64,000 nt of DNA from Caryophanales bacterium (GTDB lineage: Bacteria > Bacillota_I > Bacilli_A > Izemoplasmatales > UBA1188): positions 109,090-173,089 of the forward strand of contig JACKCW010000002.1 of the NCBI GenBank assembly GCA_020633845.1. Reading direction: 5' to 3'. Shown piece after piece: positions 10,194-18,318 of the stretch (positions are counted from its first letter, which is position 1; each line of letters starts with the position of its first letter). Below the pieces are notes generated by a model. That model saw nothing but the letters and a program-made list of their open reading frames with translations. It searched no databases and was not told the origin of the DNA. The translations under genes and the position numbers were made by a program.

Positions 10194-10484
10194 GATTTTC
10201 CTCCTTATTGTTTTTTGTATTCATTAATTTTATTTTAAATAAATTTAATGAAAAAGTCATAAAATAATATTAGAGAAACTAAGTTACGTCTTTGACGTAA
10301 AAATTATTAGAGAAATTTAAACAAATGCGACTAAACGGAAAATCGCGCACGCGCGTGAGAAAGTAAAAAACATGCTGTGTTTATCGCCCAAAAAAGGCAA
10401 ATATCGATTTGTTTTTGATTTATGTAAATTTCTTTAATAATTTATTAGTGGGGAAGCCATATGGCTCCCCCACTTTTTGCTGAT
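10194..10484. promoter_or_regulatory. Regulatory region of the sugar operon: inverted repeat, direct repeats and a GC-rich palindrome
   Basis: This is the only long non-coding stretch upstream of lacI. It holds a perfect 7-3-7 inverted repeat TTACGTCTTTGACGTAA (10284-10300), flanked by two copies of TATTAGAGAAA (10268-10278 and 10305-10315, 37 bp apart). Further upstream is the palindrome CACGCGCGTG (10348-10357), very GC-rich for this sequence and with a central CG as in LacI operators. These are candidate binding sites for the LacI protein or another regulator. No clear -35/-10 pair could be fixed. Confidence 0.45.
10448..10473 (-). terminator. Hairpin downstream of the seven-repeat lipoprotein gene
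   Basis: GTGGGG-AGCC/GGCT-CCCCAC forms a strong stem with an ATAT centre, 11 bp after the stop codon at 10485. On the coding strand it is followed only by TAATAAATTATTAAAG, so the U-tract is weak. It may act as a terminator or protect the 3' end of the transcript. Confidence 0.5.
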
Positions 10485-13400
10485 TTATTCTGTCGGAGCT
10501 TGAACCCATTGAAGAGTTACAACTGCTGTTCCAGATGAAGCCTCTGCTACACCGCCGTCTACAAATAATAAGATTGAACTCATATCGGCAGGAAGCTTTT
10601 CTCCTGATATAGTTGCTGATCCAGAACCATCCGTAATAGTAACCCAAGTTTCAAGTTGGTCATTAAGCTTAACAAGAAGCATTGAAGCATCGCTAGATGT
10701 AACGGTAACTTGAAGAACGAGGCCCTCAGAAGAACCATTTACGAATGCTTTAACATACTTCCAGTCTCCAGATGTATGGTTGAAAGCAAGAGAAACATTG
10801 TTTCCATCAACTGAAACAGTTGTTGTTTCATGAGTATCGAAGTTGGTTACATATGCATCTTCACTTACAAGAACGCCTTTAACTAGAGAGCAAGAGGTAA
10901 TAACGAGGTCTTGAGTTTCTGTAATTGAAGCACCAGGTGCGATGAATATAACGACTTTGGTGAAATCATTGCCCTTAACAGCAATCGGAGCATAAATAAT
11001 CTGCGATTCGCCGGTCAAGTTCACCCAAACTTCGCTTGCATCATTCGGCTTAATCAGAATCTGACTGCCAGCAACACCGGTAACTACCAGTTTAACATAC
11101 TGGAAATCGCTGTCGGTAATGCCGCTGGTTTTGGTAATGAAGCAAGACCACTGGCCTTTAGCAACTAAAGCAGTAACGGTAAATGTGCCGTCTCCGTTGT
11201 CAGCTACTGTATAGGCGCCTTCGTTAACATCGTTAGGTTGCCAGTAATGGTTAACGTCAAATGAATCTCCTGATACGTACTTGTTGGTATCAACCGGTTT
11301 AGGGCTTTCAAAATATCCCATAGTGAAGATAAATGAGCCGCTGCCTTCGCTAGCTGAACCATTAACGAACATATAAACTGAGGTAATGCTTGCAGGAACA
11401 CTATCAATATATATAACTTGAACGTCTCCATTAAGAGTAACTGTGGTTTGATATGCGTTGTCATCGTTTAATTTAATAAGAATGGTGTCGCCTTCAGTTC
11501 CTTTAACCATAATGCCAAGAACTGAGCCGGCTGGGATTGAAAGATCGCTGACGCCCATAAACTGCCATGCGCCTGTCTTAGCATATGCTACTGATGTGTA
11601 TTCTTCGCCTTCAGAAATGGTATAAACACCTTCGTCATTTGATGTAAATCCAGTTACGGTATCGGCTTCTCCGATCATCTCAAGACTATAGATAGTGAAT
11701 TCGCCAGTAGCGCTTGCGTCATTGATATTAAAGAAGATAATTAATTTTGCCATATCAGCCGGAATATCAAATACGAACATTTGAACTTCGCCGTTGAATG
11801 TTAAATATTCCATGTAGTCGTTGCTGTCATTAGGTTTGAATCCGAGTTGATCTCCAGCAGTTCCTTTAACAACAAGAATCATTTCAACGAATTGAACATC
11901 ATCAAATCCGGTATATTCATTCTTGAAGTATGCATACTGAGAGTTAACTTTGTTAACTGTTACAGTATAGGAGTTGTCTTCATTCTGTACAAATGTGAAA
12001 GCACTATTGCCGCCGTCTACCCAATATCCATTAGCGTCTACAATCGCACTTTCTCCGTCGTATTCAACGGTTGTCTGTTCAACTGGAGTTTCAACGACTT
12101 CAATCTTGAGATCCATAGTTCCGGTTGTGGCTGCGGCTGCACCGCCGTTGATAAAGACAAGAATTCTTTCAAGATATACTGGGAGTTTGTCTCCAGTAAT
12201 TAAGAAACTTTCGTCAGTATCGGCTGCCTGAATGGTATACCAAGTTTCAAGTTGGTTGTTTAACTTAACAAGAACTTGAGCGCCGGCAACACCATTTACG
12301 GTTACTTTAAGGCATAATGTGCCAAGTCCGGCACTTGCTTTACTTGATGTGAAAGCTTGGAAATAAGACCATCCACCAGCAGGGAGATCGTAAGCAACGC
12401 TTGCAACTCCGGCATTTTCGGTTATGGTATATTTTCCGTCTCCGTTATCAACATATCCGCTTACTACCGCACCGGCTTCAGTCTTAGTAACTGTCCCGGC
12501 TGAAATAGTTCCGCTAACAAAAGTAACGGTTCCATTAGCTTCGGAATTCGGGTTAACGAAGAATAAAATCTTGCTGACTCCGGCAGGAATTGGAATATAA
12601 ACGGTTTCTTCTGCATCAGTTGTCTGAATAGTATACCAGTTATCTCCTCCGACGTTGTCATCAGGTTTAACAAGAATTTGTGTTCCTGCAGTGCCTTTTA
12701 CCACAAGTTTGAGTAATGTGAGCGATGAAGGCATAGCAGTAAATTCATTGTAGAAGTATGCCCAACTATAGCCGGCTTTTGAGTAGTCGATAGTTGTGCT
12801 TCCGTCAGCGTTATAAGTAAACGCGTAAACACCTTCGTCGTTGTTTTGGAATTTGGCAAGAATGTTAACTTCATCCGATCCATCATAATCAATGGTATTA
12901 GTCGGAATTCTGTTGTCTCCCGTATTAATAATGAATTCGCCAGCAGCGCCAGCTAGTGTTGTCGTGAAATTAAGAACCGTGAAGTTTAATTCTCCTGTTG
13001 CTGCTTCTTTATCAGGGGCTGCATATATACGGAGTTCCGTAACATTGGCAAGAACTTCTTGATCGTTCTTTAAATTCCAGTTATAAACACTTGCGGCTGA
13101 AGTTGAACTGATTGATACCGCTAAAGTATCTTCACCGGCAACCAGCTCAATTTTGAAAGTTCCGGCAGCAGCTACAGTAATCGCGAGAGTATTAAATCCG
13201 CCAAGATTGCTTACTGACTTCTGTAGATATGCACCGGCATTAGTGCCTTTTGCATAAGTGAAGTGTAGTCCGCTTGCCGAATCTAAAGCGACTGTGTAGA
13301 CGCCGTCTACGCTTGCTGCGAAGTTTCCGAGCGCATTTAAATCCTGTTTTTGCGTCGTTACTTCAGCAGTTGTTGTTGGAGCATCGGTAATTGGGGCTTC

Positions 13401-13493
13401 CGTCGTTGTAACGGTAGTTTTGCAACCCACAAGAACCAAGGCACCAAGCGCAAGTACTACAAGTAGTGATAAACGCTTAAATGTTTGTTTCAT
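10485..13493 (-). CDS. Seven-repeat surface lipoprotein, likely carbohydrate-binding
   Basis: A lipoprotein of 1002 residues. I start at the ATG at 13493 (MKQTFKRL), with GGAGGGAAA immediately upstream, rather than 23 codons earlier. The signal peptide ends in the lipobox LVGC (Cys 24), followed by a Thr/Glu/Pro linker. The rest is seven tandem, diverged units of 120-150 residues, at about 45-184, 185-337, 338-483, 484-611, 612-736, 737-879 and 880-1002. Each has a core like GxAGxQ(I/V)LVKxN, then W-x-T/N-(I/L) and a strand like (I/L)LFV(N/D)G, suggesting all-beta sandwich domains. There is no enzyme motif or LPxTG sorting signal. By analogy with multi-CBM surface proteins it may hold polysaccharide for the adjacent importer; this is inference. 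Confidence 0.7.
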   Translation of the reverse strand: MKQTFKRLSLLVVLALGALVLVGCKTTVTTTEAPITDAPTTTAEVTTQKQDLNALGNFAASVDGVYTVALDSASGLHFTYAKGTNAGAYLQKSVSNLGGFNTLAITVAAAGTFKIELVAGEDTLAVSISSTSAASVYNWNLKNDQEVLANVTELRIYAAPDKEAATGELNFTVLNFTTTLAGAAGEFIINTGDNRIPTNTIDYDGSDEVNILAKFQNNDEGVYAFTYNADGSTTIDYSKAGYSWAYFYNEFTAMPSSLTLLKLVVKGTAGTQILVKPDDNVGGDNWYTIQTTDAEETVYIPIPAGVSKILFFVNPNSEANGTVTFVSGTISAGTVTKTEAGAVVSGYVDNGDGKYTITENAGVASVAYDLPAGGWSYFQAFTSSKASAGLGTLCLKVTVNGVAGAQVLVKLNNQLETWYTIQAADTDESFLITGDKLPVYLERILVFINGGAAAATTGTMDLKIEVVETPVEQTTVEYDGESAIVDANGYWVDGGNSAFTFVQNEDNSYTVTVNKVNSQYAYFKNEYTGFDDVQFVEMILVVKGTAGDQLGFKPNDSNDYMEYLTFNGEVQMFVFDIPADMAKLIIFFNINDASATGEFTIYSLEMIGEADTVTGFTSNDEGVYTISEGEEYTSVAYAKTGAWQFMGVSDLSIPAGSVLGIMVKGTEGDTILIKLNDDNAYQTTVTLNGDVQVIYIDSVPASITSVYMFVNGSASEGSGSFIFTMGYFESPKPVDTNKYVSGDSFDVNHYWQPNDVNEGAYTVADNGDGTFTVTALVAKGQWSCFITKTSGITDSDFQYVKLVVTGVAGSQILIKPNDASEVWVNLTGESQIIYAPIAVKGNDFTKVVIFIAPGASITETQDLVITSCSLVKGVLVSEDAYVTNFDTHETTTVSVDGNNVSLAFNHTSGDWKYVKAFVNGSSEGLVLQVTVTSSDASMLLVKLNDQLETWVTITDGSGSATISGEKLPADMSSILLFVDGGVAEASSGTAVVTLQWVQAPTE

Positions 13494-13505
13494 TTTCCCT
13501 CCTAT

Positions 13506-13571
13506 TGAAACGTTTAAATGATACTTCATCTCAATTCTAACACAGTTAAAAAAGAAATGCAAGCGTTTCCA
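13506..13571. promoter_or_regulatory. Two LacI/CcpA-type operator candidates upstream of the repeat lipoprotein
   Basis: TGAAACGTTTAAA (13506-13518, core palindrome AAACGTTT) lies just upstream of the ribosome-binding site, and TGCAAGCGTTTCCA (13558-13571) about 50 bp further upstream. Both have the central CG and TG start of LacI/CcpA (cre-like) sites. Their spacing on either side of the likely transcription start fits repression by catabolite control or by the nearby LacI protein. Which regulator binds cannot be told from sequence. Confidence 0.5.
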
Positions 13572-13604
13572 TAGTGAAATATTTATAAAAAATAATTCAA
13601 TTGA

Positions 13605-13636
13605 TATATATAAAAAAGACCGCTAGTAAGCGGTCT
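13605..13636 (-). terminator. Rho-independent terminator of the alcohol dehydrogenase gene
   Basis: Perfect 8-bp stem AGACCGCT/AGCGGTCT with an AGTA loop, followed on the minus strand by TTTTTTATATATA. It lies 14 bp beyond the stop codon at 13650. Confidence 0.85.
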
Positions 13637-13649
13637 CGTTAATTTCTTT

Positions 13650-14855
13650 TTAAGCTTTTATTTCTCTGATGATATTTTCTAAATCCTTGTCTCCGAGAAG
13701 AACAGGAACAAAATATGCTGAATTGGCTTCATGCTGAGCCCATTTAATCATTTGCGGGATATCTTCTTCTTTTATATCAAACTTTTTAAGGAGATTCATA
13801 TCCTTATCTAATCTCCAAACCTCATCAATAAAGGCTTGCGCTTTTTCATCAATATTTTGTCCTTCTTTGGTAAGACCGGCAAGATCGCCAAGATGAGCAA
13901 GCTTCTTGTGGCATTTCTTTCCGTAATATTCAAGACAATATGGTAGTACAACGGCATTAGCATGTCCATGAGGCACTCCGTAAAGGCCGCCTAATGTATG
14001 AGCTATCGGATGAACATAAGTTAAACCAACTCTGGTAAATACCGCACCGGCTTTGAATGAAGCGTAAAGCATTTCTTTTCTGGCTTCAAGATCAGCGCCG
14101 TTTTTAAATACTTTTTCGACATTATTAATTATCGCAACGATTGCCTCTTCGGCCAAAGCTTTGTATTTCTTTGGAACATCGCAAGTAAGATATCCTTCAA
14201 CCGCATGAGTTAAAGCATCCATTCCGGTAGTAGCGGTTACATAAGGCGGAAGTCCTTTTGTAAGCAGAGGATCCATTACCGCATATTCAGGAACAAGATG
14301 TAAGTCATTGATGGCATATTTGTGATGTGTTTCGCTGTTGGTTACAACAGAAGCTATTGTGGTTTCTGATCCAGTGCCAGCTGTTGTCGGTATCGCAAAA
14401 AGTGGAGGTATTTTCTTTCCGACTTTTAAAAGTCCGCCTAATTGTTCAATTGATTTATTCGGACGAACAATTCTGGCGCCGATTGCTTTCGCAGTATCCA
14501 TAGCTGAGCCGCCGCCCATAGTAATAATGCATTTAGAGTTGCTTTCTTTGTAAAGTTTTACTCCCTCTTCGATATCAACGATTTTCGGGTTAGGTTCAAC
14601 CTTATCAAAAAGTGTATATCTAAGACCAGCTTTCTTTAAAGCGTCGAATAGAGGATCAACTAAACCAAGACCAAGTATACCTTTATCAGCAACTACAAAA
14701 ACATCGTCCAGACCAAGTTCTTTCACTTTTTCCGGAAGTTTTGTGAGCGATCCGTTTCCTTCAATAAGTTCCGGAGTGCGCCACTTCATTAAATAAGTAA
14801 ATTTGTAGAAAACAAACATGAAGACTCTAAGCCAAATTTTTTTAAATACGTTCAT
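13650..14855 (-). CDS. Iron-containing alcohol dehydrogenase
   Basis: A 401-residue cytoplasmic group III (Fe-dependent) alcohol dehydrogenase, interconverting an aldehyde and an alcohol with NAD(P)H. The nucleotide-binding GGGSAMDTAKA is near residue 115. The metal-binding His residues lie in HAVEGYLTCD (about 215) and in the HPIAHTLGGLYGVPHGHANA segment (about 280). The start has AAGGAG upstream. It is monocistronic with its own terminator. An extra hydrophobic N-terminal stretch (KKIWLRVFMFVFYKFTYLMKW) precedes the usual start and may give membrane contact. The likely role is fermentative redox balancing; the substrate is not known. Confidence 0.9.
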   Translation of the reverse strand: MNVFKKIWLRVFMFVFYKFTYLMKWRTPELIEGNGSLTKLPEKVKELGLDDVFVVADKGILGLGLVDPLFDALKKAGLRYTLFDKVEPNPKIVDIEEGVKLYKESNSKCIITMGGGSAMDTAKAIGARIVRPNKSIEQLGGLLKVGKKIPPLFAIPTTAGTGSETTIASVVTNSETHHKYAINDLHLVPEYAVMDPLLTKGLPPYVTATTGMDALTHAVEGYLTCDVPKKYKALAEEAIVAIINNVEKVFKNGADLEARKEMLYASFKAGAVFTRVGLTYVHPIAHTLGGLYGVPHGHANAVVLPYCLEYYGKKCHKKLAHLGDLAGLTKEGQNIDEKAQAFIDEVWRLDKDMNLLKKFDIKEEDIPQMIKWAQHEANSAYFVPVLLGDKDLENIIREIKA

Positions 14856-14896
14856 TTTTTCTCCTTGTTTAAAATTGTATGTGTTTACCTAAAGTG

Positions 14897-14949
14897 ATTA
14901 TAACACATAATTGAAAAAGTGTTATGCAACATAATTAATAATTTGTTGC
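14897..14949 (-). promoter_or_regulatory. Promoter and inverted repeat upstream of the alcohol dehydrogenase
   Basis: On the minus strand TGTTATAAT (extended -10, hexamer at 14897-14902) is preceded by a weak -35. Further upstream is a perfect inverted repeat, GCAACA-N12-TGTTGC (14926-14949), a possible regulator site just above the -35 region. It does not match the Rex consensus well. Confidence 0.45.
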
Positions 14950-14952
14950 GGA

Positions 14953-14978
14953 AATAAAAAAGACGATTAAAATCGTCC
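14953..14978 (-). terminator. Rho-independent terminator of the 173-residue unknown gene
   Basis: Stem GACGAT/ATCGTC with a TAAA loop, followed on the minus strand by CTTTTTTATTTCC. It lies about 26 bp after the stop at 15004. Confidence 0.75.
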
Positions 14979-15003
14979 TTTATATGAAAAAAATAAAAAT
15001 ATG

Positions 15004-15525
15004 TCAGTCAGTGAGAAGACGATATGTGTCTTTCAAAACCCGATAATAGTCTTTATTTTTCTCGCGGAAATTATTTAGATATTCTTTGGCTTTTTTCTTG
15101 TCAAAGGCATCTTTTTTCGGTCTCAGTAACATAAATTCATACAAAGAAGCAAACGAAAAAGCATTAATACTTTCGTAGTCTTGAAATCTGATTACATCCA
15201 TTATTTCATTTTTTGTAACACGATAGGAAAAAATATCGCCGTCAGTTAAATGAATTATATAACCTTTCCTAGGTATATCGTTGACGGATAGGATGGACTT
15301 GGTTGCATCTATTATCGCTGTTTTCGAATCCTTTAGATAGATATTATATAAATCTTTATGGGTAAGTTCTTCAGATAAAGACTTACTATAAAAAATAATG
15401 GCGGTGATAAGTATTCTTAACGCTGAGTCATTCGCAAAAAAGAAAAGACGTTTATCTTTAAAACCTAGTCTTACCCGGCATACTTTTTCAATTAATTCTT
15501 TTGTGGTTTCATCTGAAAAAATCAT
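15004..15525 (-). CDS. Unknown cytoplasmic protein (173 residues)
   Basis: I do not recognise the family. The protein is charged, with mixed helix and strand and no signal peptide or membrane helix. The N-terminal half has a helical segment with SALRILITAIIFYSKSL; the C-terminus is Lys/Asp-rich (KKAKEYLNNFREKNKDYYRVL). There is no Cys/His cluster. A ribosome site is weak but present (AGGAAAATAAA). It is a single gene with its own terminator, read away from the iron-type importer cluster by 60 bp and on the same strand, so it may be the last cistron of that cluster. Confidence 0.6.
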   Translation of the reverse strand: MIFSDETTKELIEKVCRVRLGFKDKRLFFFANDSALRILITAIIFYSKSLSEELTHKDLYNIYLKDSKTAIIDATKSILSVNDIPRKGYIIHLTDGDIFSYRVTKNEIMDVIRFQDYESINAFSFASLYEFMLLRPKKDAFDKKKAKEYLNNFREKNKDYYRVLKDTYRLLTD

Positions 15526-15586
15526 TTTATTTTCCTCACCAAATAATTATAACAAATTAAGGGCTTTTGTTCTATAGGTGAGTTTT

Positions 15587-16345
15587 CTATTTGATTAGTT
15601 TGTATTTAAAAACTGAGTTTGAATCGTCATCCTTAACTAGCGAAGAATGGAAAACATCTTTGATTATACCGGAGACAATCATAGATTCGGGTGTTCCGAT
15701 AGATATAATCTTCCCATCATTCATAAGTACTATTTGATCTGATAAAGAAAAGGCTTCAATTAGATCATGTAAGACAACAACGATTGTTTTTCCTTCGCTT
15801 TTTAGCGACTTAATTATTTCGAGCACTTCAAGTTGATAAGATAAATCAAGATAGGTGGTTGGTTCATCAAAAAGAATTATGTCTGTATCTTGAGCAAGGG
15901 CCGTGGCTATATATATTTTTTGCCGTTCCCCGCCGGACAATCTGCTAACCTTTTTGTTAACTAATGCATACGTATCAGTACTTTCTATTGCTTTTTGTAT
16001 CGCTTCTTGATCTTTTTCGCTCATTTTCTTTTGAAAGCCGGTATAAGGAAATCTGCCATGTTCTATAAGTAGTTCCGCTTCAATTTGCGGAACAGGACGA
16101 AATTGAGGAAAATAAGTCATCATCAACGCTCTTTCTTTTCTGGTTTTTTTATCCTGCTTTTCGCCGTCAATTAAAACTTCTCCTTCTTTAAATTCAATTA
16201 ATCCTTCTATCGCTTTTAAAAGAGTGGTTTTGCCACTTCCGTTGGGACCGATTATTGCAGTTATGCCTTTGTCTATCTTTAGGCATACAGAATCTAAAAT
16301 CTTTTTGTCACCGATTTTGTAACTTAAGTCATTAATTTGTATCAA
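15587..16345 (-). CDS. ABC transporter ATPase, FepC/BtuD type
   Basis: The ATPase of an iron-siderophore/heme/corrinoid importer. It has Walker A GPNGSGKTT (about 31), signature LSGGERQK (about 130), Walker B IILFDEP (about 152) and the switch His in VVVLHDL. I prefer a TTG start at 16345 (reading MIQINDL) because AAGGAGGG lies 7 nt upstream; a GTG six codons earlier has no spaced ribosome site. The gene overlaps the end of the permease gene, so the two are coupled. Confidence 0.88.
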   Translation of the reverse strand: MIQINDLSYKIGDKKILDSVCLKIDKGITAIIGPNGSGKTTLLKAIEGLIEFKEGEVLIDGEKQDKKTRKERALMMTYFPQFRPVPQIEAELLIEHGRFPYTGFQKKMSEKDQEAIQKAIESTDTYALVNKKVSRLSGGERQKIYIATALAQDTDIILFDEPTTYLDLSYQLEVLEIIKSLKSEGKTIVVVLHDLIEAFSLSDQIVLMNDGKIISIGTPESMIVSGIIKDVFHSSLVKDDDSNSVFKYKLIK

Positions 16346-17375
16346 GACGATCCCTCCTTCCACGTGAGAATAATAAGAACAAGAAGAAAGGAACCCCGAT
16401 TACGGCTAAGAAAATTCCGACCGGAAGTTCATACGGTTTAAACAGAACGCGTGCTAAAAGGTCACAAAGAAGAGTAATGTCGGCTCCGAAAATCATCGTA
16501 TGAAGCACAAGCCTTTTATAATTCGAAACGCCGATTAGCTTTCTCACAATATGCGGAGCGATTAAACCGAGAAAGCTTAATAAGCCGCCAATTGCGACAG
16601 CAGCTGAAGCTAAAAGCGCGGAGATAAGAAGGGAAATAAATCTTGTTGCTTTGACGTTTAGGCCTAAAGATGATGCCACATCGTCTCCCAGAGAAAGCAC
16701 CGATAAAGACGAAGCAATTAAAAACGCGGCTATTAAACCGATTATTATAAGGGGAACGGCAATTTTTAGTTGATCAAGAGTAATATTTTTGAGGCTGCCA
16801 ACCGAAAATGAGGCTCTGTTCAAAATGGTTGAAGGGTATAGTTCAATTATGGTATTGGTAAGAGCGGAGAAGAGTCCGGAGATAGCAACTCCGGCAAGGA
16901 TTATGGTTCCTCTTGCTGCTCCCGATAGTTTGGCAATTCCATATATCATGATAGAAGTGAAAAAAGCGCCGATGAAGGCTCCGATGGCTCTTGCTATAAG
17001 CGAGCCTGGGAAAATAAGCGATACAACCACCACTACTAGCCCAGCCCCCGAGTTTATTCCGATTATTCCCGGGCTGGCTAAAGAGTTATTCAGCATAGAT
17101 TGAAGGATAAGCCCGGAACAGCCAAGAGCGGCCCCTACCGCAATTGATGCGATAACTCGCGGTATTCTTATATATGTTACAATAAGTGCCGCTGTATCAT
17201 TTTCACCTTTAATTGCTTCAATTAGTTCCTTTAAAGAAACACTCGAAGAACCAAAGATAATGCTTAGGAATATAAGTACCAAAAAAGCGCCCAAAAGCGC
17301 CCAAATAAGCCAAGGAAGCGGTTTATTCTTATTACTGGTTGTCTTCTTTGTAGAAGATGTTAAAGAGGTACTCAT
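16332..17375 (-). CDS. FecCD-family iron-type ABC permease
   Basis: A 347-residue membrane permease with about ten helices and the FecCD/BtuC motif GLIAPHIVRKLIG near 275, which contacts the ATPase. It overlaps both neighbours (the binding-protein gene by 44 bp, the ATPase gene by 14 bp). The family imports siderophores, heme or cobalamin. The long hydrophilic N-terminus (STSLTSSTKKTTSNKNK) is unusual but has a ribosome site (GGGGAGAAG) before this start. Confidence 0.9.
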   Translation of the reverse strand: MSTSLTSSTKKTTSNKNKPLPWLIWALLGAFLVLIFLSIIFGSSSVSLKELIEAIKGENDTAALIVTYIRIPRVIASIAVGAALGCSGLILQSMLNNSLASPGIIGINSGAGLVVVVVSLIFPGSLIARAIGAFIGAFFTSIMIYGIAKLSGAARGTIILAGVAISGLFSALTNTIIELYPSTILNRASFSVGSLKNITLDQLKIAVPLIIIGLIAAFLIASSLSVLSLGDDVASSLGLNVKATRFISLLISALLASAAVAIGGLLSFLGLIAPHIVRKLIGVSNYKRLVLHTMIFGADITLLCDLLARVLFKPYELPVGIFLAVIGVPFFLFLLFSRGRRDRLDTN

Positions 17376-18318
17376 ATGCTTCTCCCCATTTATTATTCGG
17401 TTTATAATGGAAAAGATTTGCTGGAAGTATTATAACATTTCCGTTCTTATATGCTTTAAGATTCTGCCAAGAAGGCTGAGAAAAAAGTTCATTATTAAGA
17501 TAAGCTGTGGTTGCGTCGATGTCAGAACTTCCCATATATACAAAAAGAATGTAATCAGGATCTTTCTCAACGATTGCTTCTAAAGAAATATTTTCAAGAA
17601 GTGAACTATCCGATTTGGCAATATTATTTACCTTTAAATCATCAAGCATATCACACACAATATTGTCTGTCGATTTAGCCTCATATCCGTTTGAATAAGC
17701 TCTGATAAATAAAACATCCGGGTTTCCACTATTTGGTACATCCGCAATAATGTTGTTAATTTGATTTTCTACATTAACTCCGTTTATCGTATATAAATCA
17801 CTTCTGTTATTAAGAGTGGTAAACTGTAAAAGTGTGTATAAATAATCATTGAAACCATCTATAACCGAGGCATAGACCTTAAATCCGGCTGAAGATAATG
17901 TCTCCGCAGCCGCAGTTTGACCAGTTAAGGTCGGAGTATATATAATAAGATCAGGATTTAGCGAAATAATTAATTCAGTATTCGGAGCCTTGTTGGTTCC
18001 GACGATAGTTGCGTTTCCTAAATCTAGATCATAATTGACATAATCACTTGTTATTCCGACTAATTCTCCGCCAGACAAAAGATAAACAGCGGCAAAAGAA
18101 CCCTGAAGCGCAACTACTCTTTGAGGTGTTTCCTCAAAAGATATGTTGTTGCCAAGAGAGTCGGTAATACTTATACTGCCGCTTGAAATAGAGGTTGTCG
18201 TTTTGTTACAAGCGGTTAGACTTATACTTAACAGTATAAATAGAAGGAAAAATACTGTTTTGTGAATTAAGGAAGTTGCCTTTTTAGGGCAACTTCCTTT
18301 TTCATTAATGCAATTCAT
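17332..18318 (-). CDS. Iron/heme/corrinoid-type substrate-binding lipoprotein
   Basis: A 328-residue FepB/BtuF-like binding protein. The lipobox LTAC (Cys about 37) marks a lipid anchor. The body has the class III fold signature: an SITDSLGNNISFEETPQRVV opening, LISLNPDLIIY in the middle and VEKDPDYILFVYMGS. The start codon overlaps the asrC stop (TAATGA), so the importer appears co-transcribed with the sulfite reductase genes. The 23-residue extension before the hydrophobic core is long, and a 12-bp hairpin lies inside it. The ligand may be iron or a tetrapyrrole needed for siroheme enzymes; this is inferred from context only. Confidence 0.82.
   Translation of the reverse strand: MNCINEKGSCPKKATSLIHKTVFFLLFILLSISLTACNKTTTSISSGSISITDSLGNNISFEETPQRVVALQGSFAAVYLLSGGELVGITSDYVNYDLDLGNATIVGTNKAPNTELIISLNPDLIIYTPTLTGQTAAAETLSSAGFKVYASVIDGFNDYLYTLLQFTTLNNRSDLYTINGVNVENQINNIIADVPNSGNPDVLFIRAYSNGYEAKSTDNIVCDMLDDLKVNNIAKSDSSLLENISLEAIVEKDPDYILFVYMGSSDIDATTAYLNNELFSQPSWQNLKAYKNGNVIILPANLFHYKPNNKWGEAYEYLFNIFYKEDNQ
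18269..18302. promoter_or_regulatory. 12-bp hairpin at the asrC / importer junction
   Basis: AAGGAAGTTGCC (18269-18280) pairs perfectly with GGCAACTTCCTT (18288-18299) across a 7-nt loop, within the first codons of the binding-protein gene. The poly-T run is on the plus-strand side. On the coding (minus) strand the stem is followed by AATTCAC, so a classical terminator is not supported. It could attenuate or process the transcript between asrC and the importer genes. Confidence 0.5.

Noticed and set aside
18269..18302. Plus-strand rho-independent terminator
   Set aside because: The T-run is on the plus side but no plus-strand gene ends there; treated as a hairpin of unknown role.
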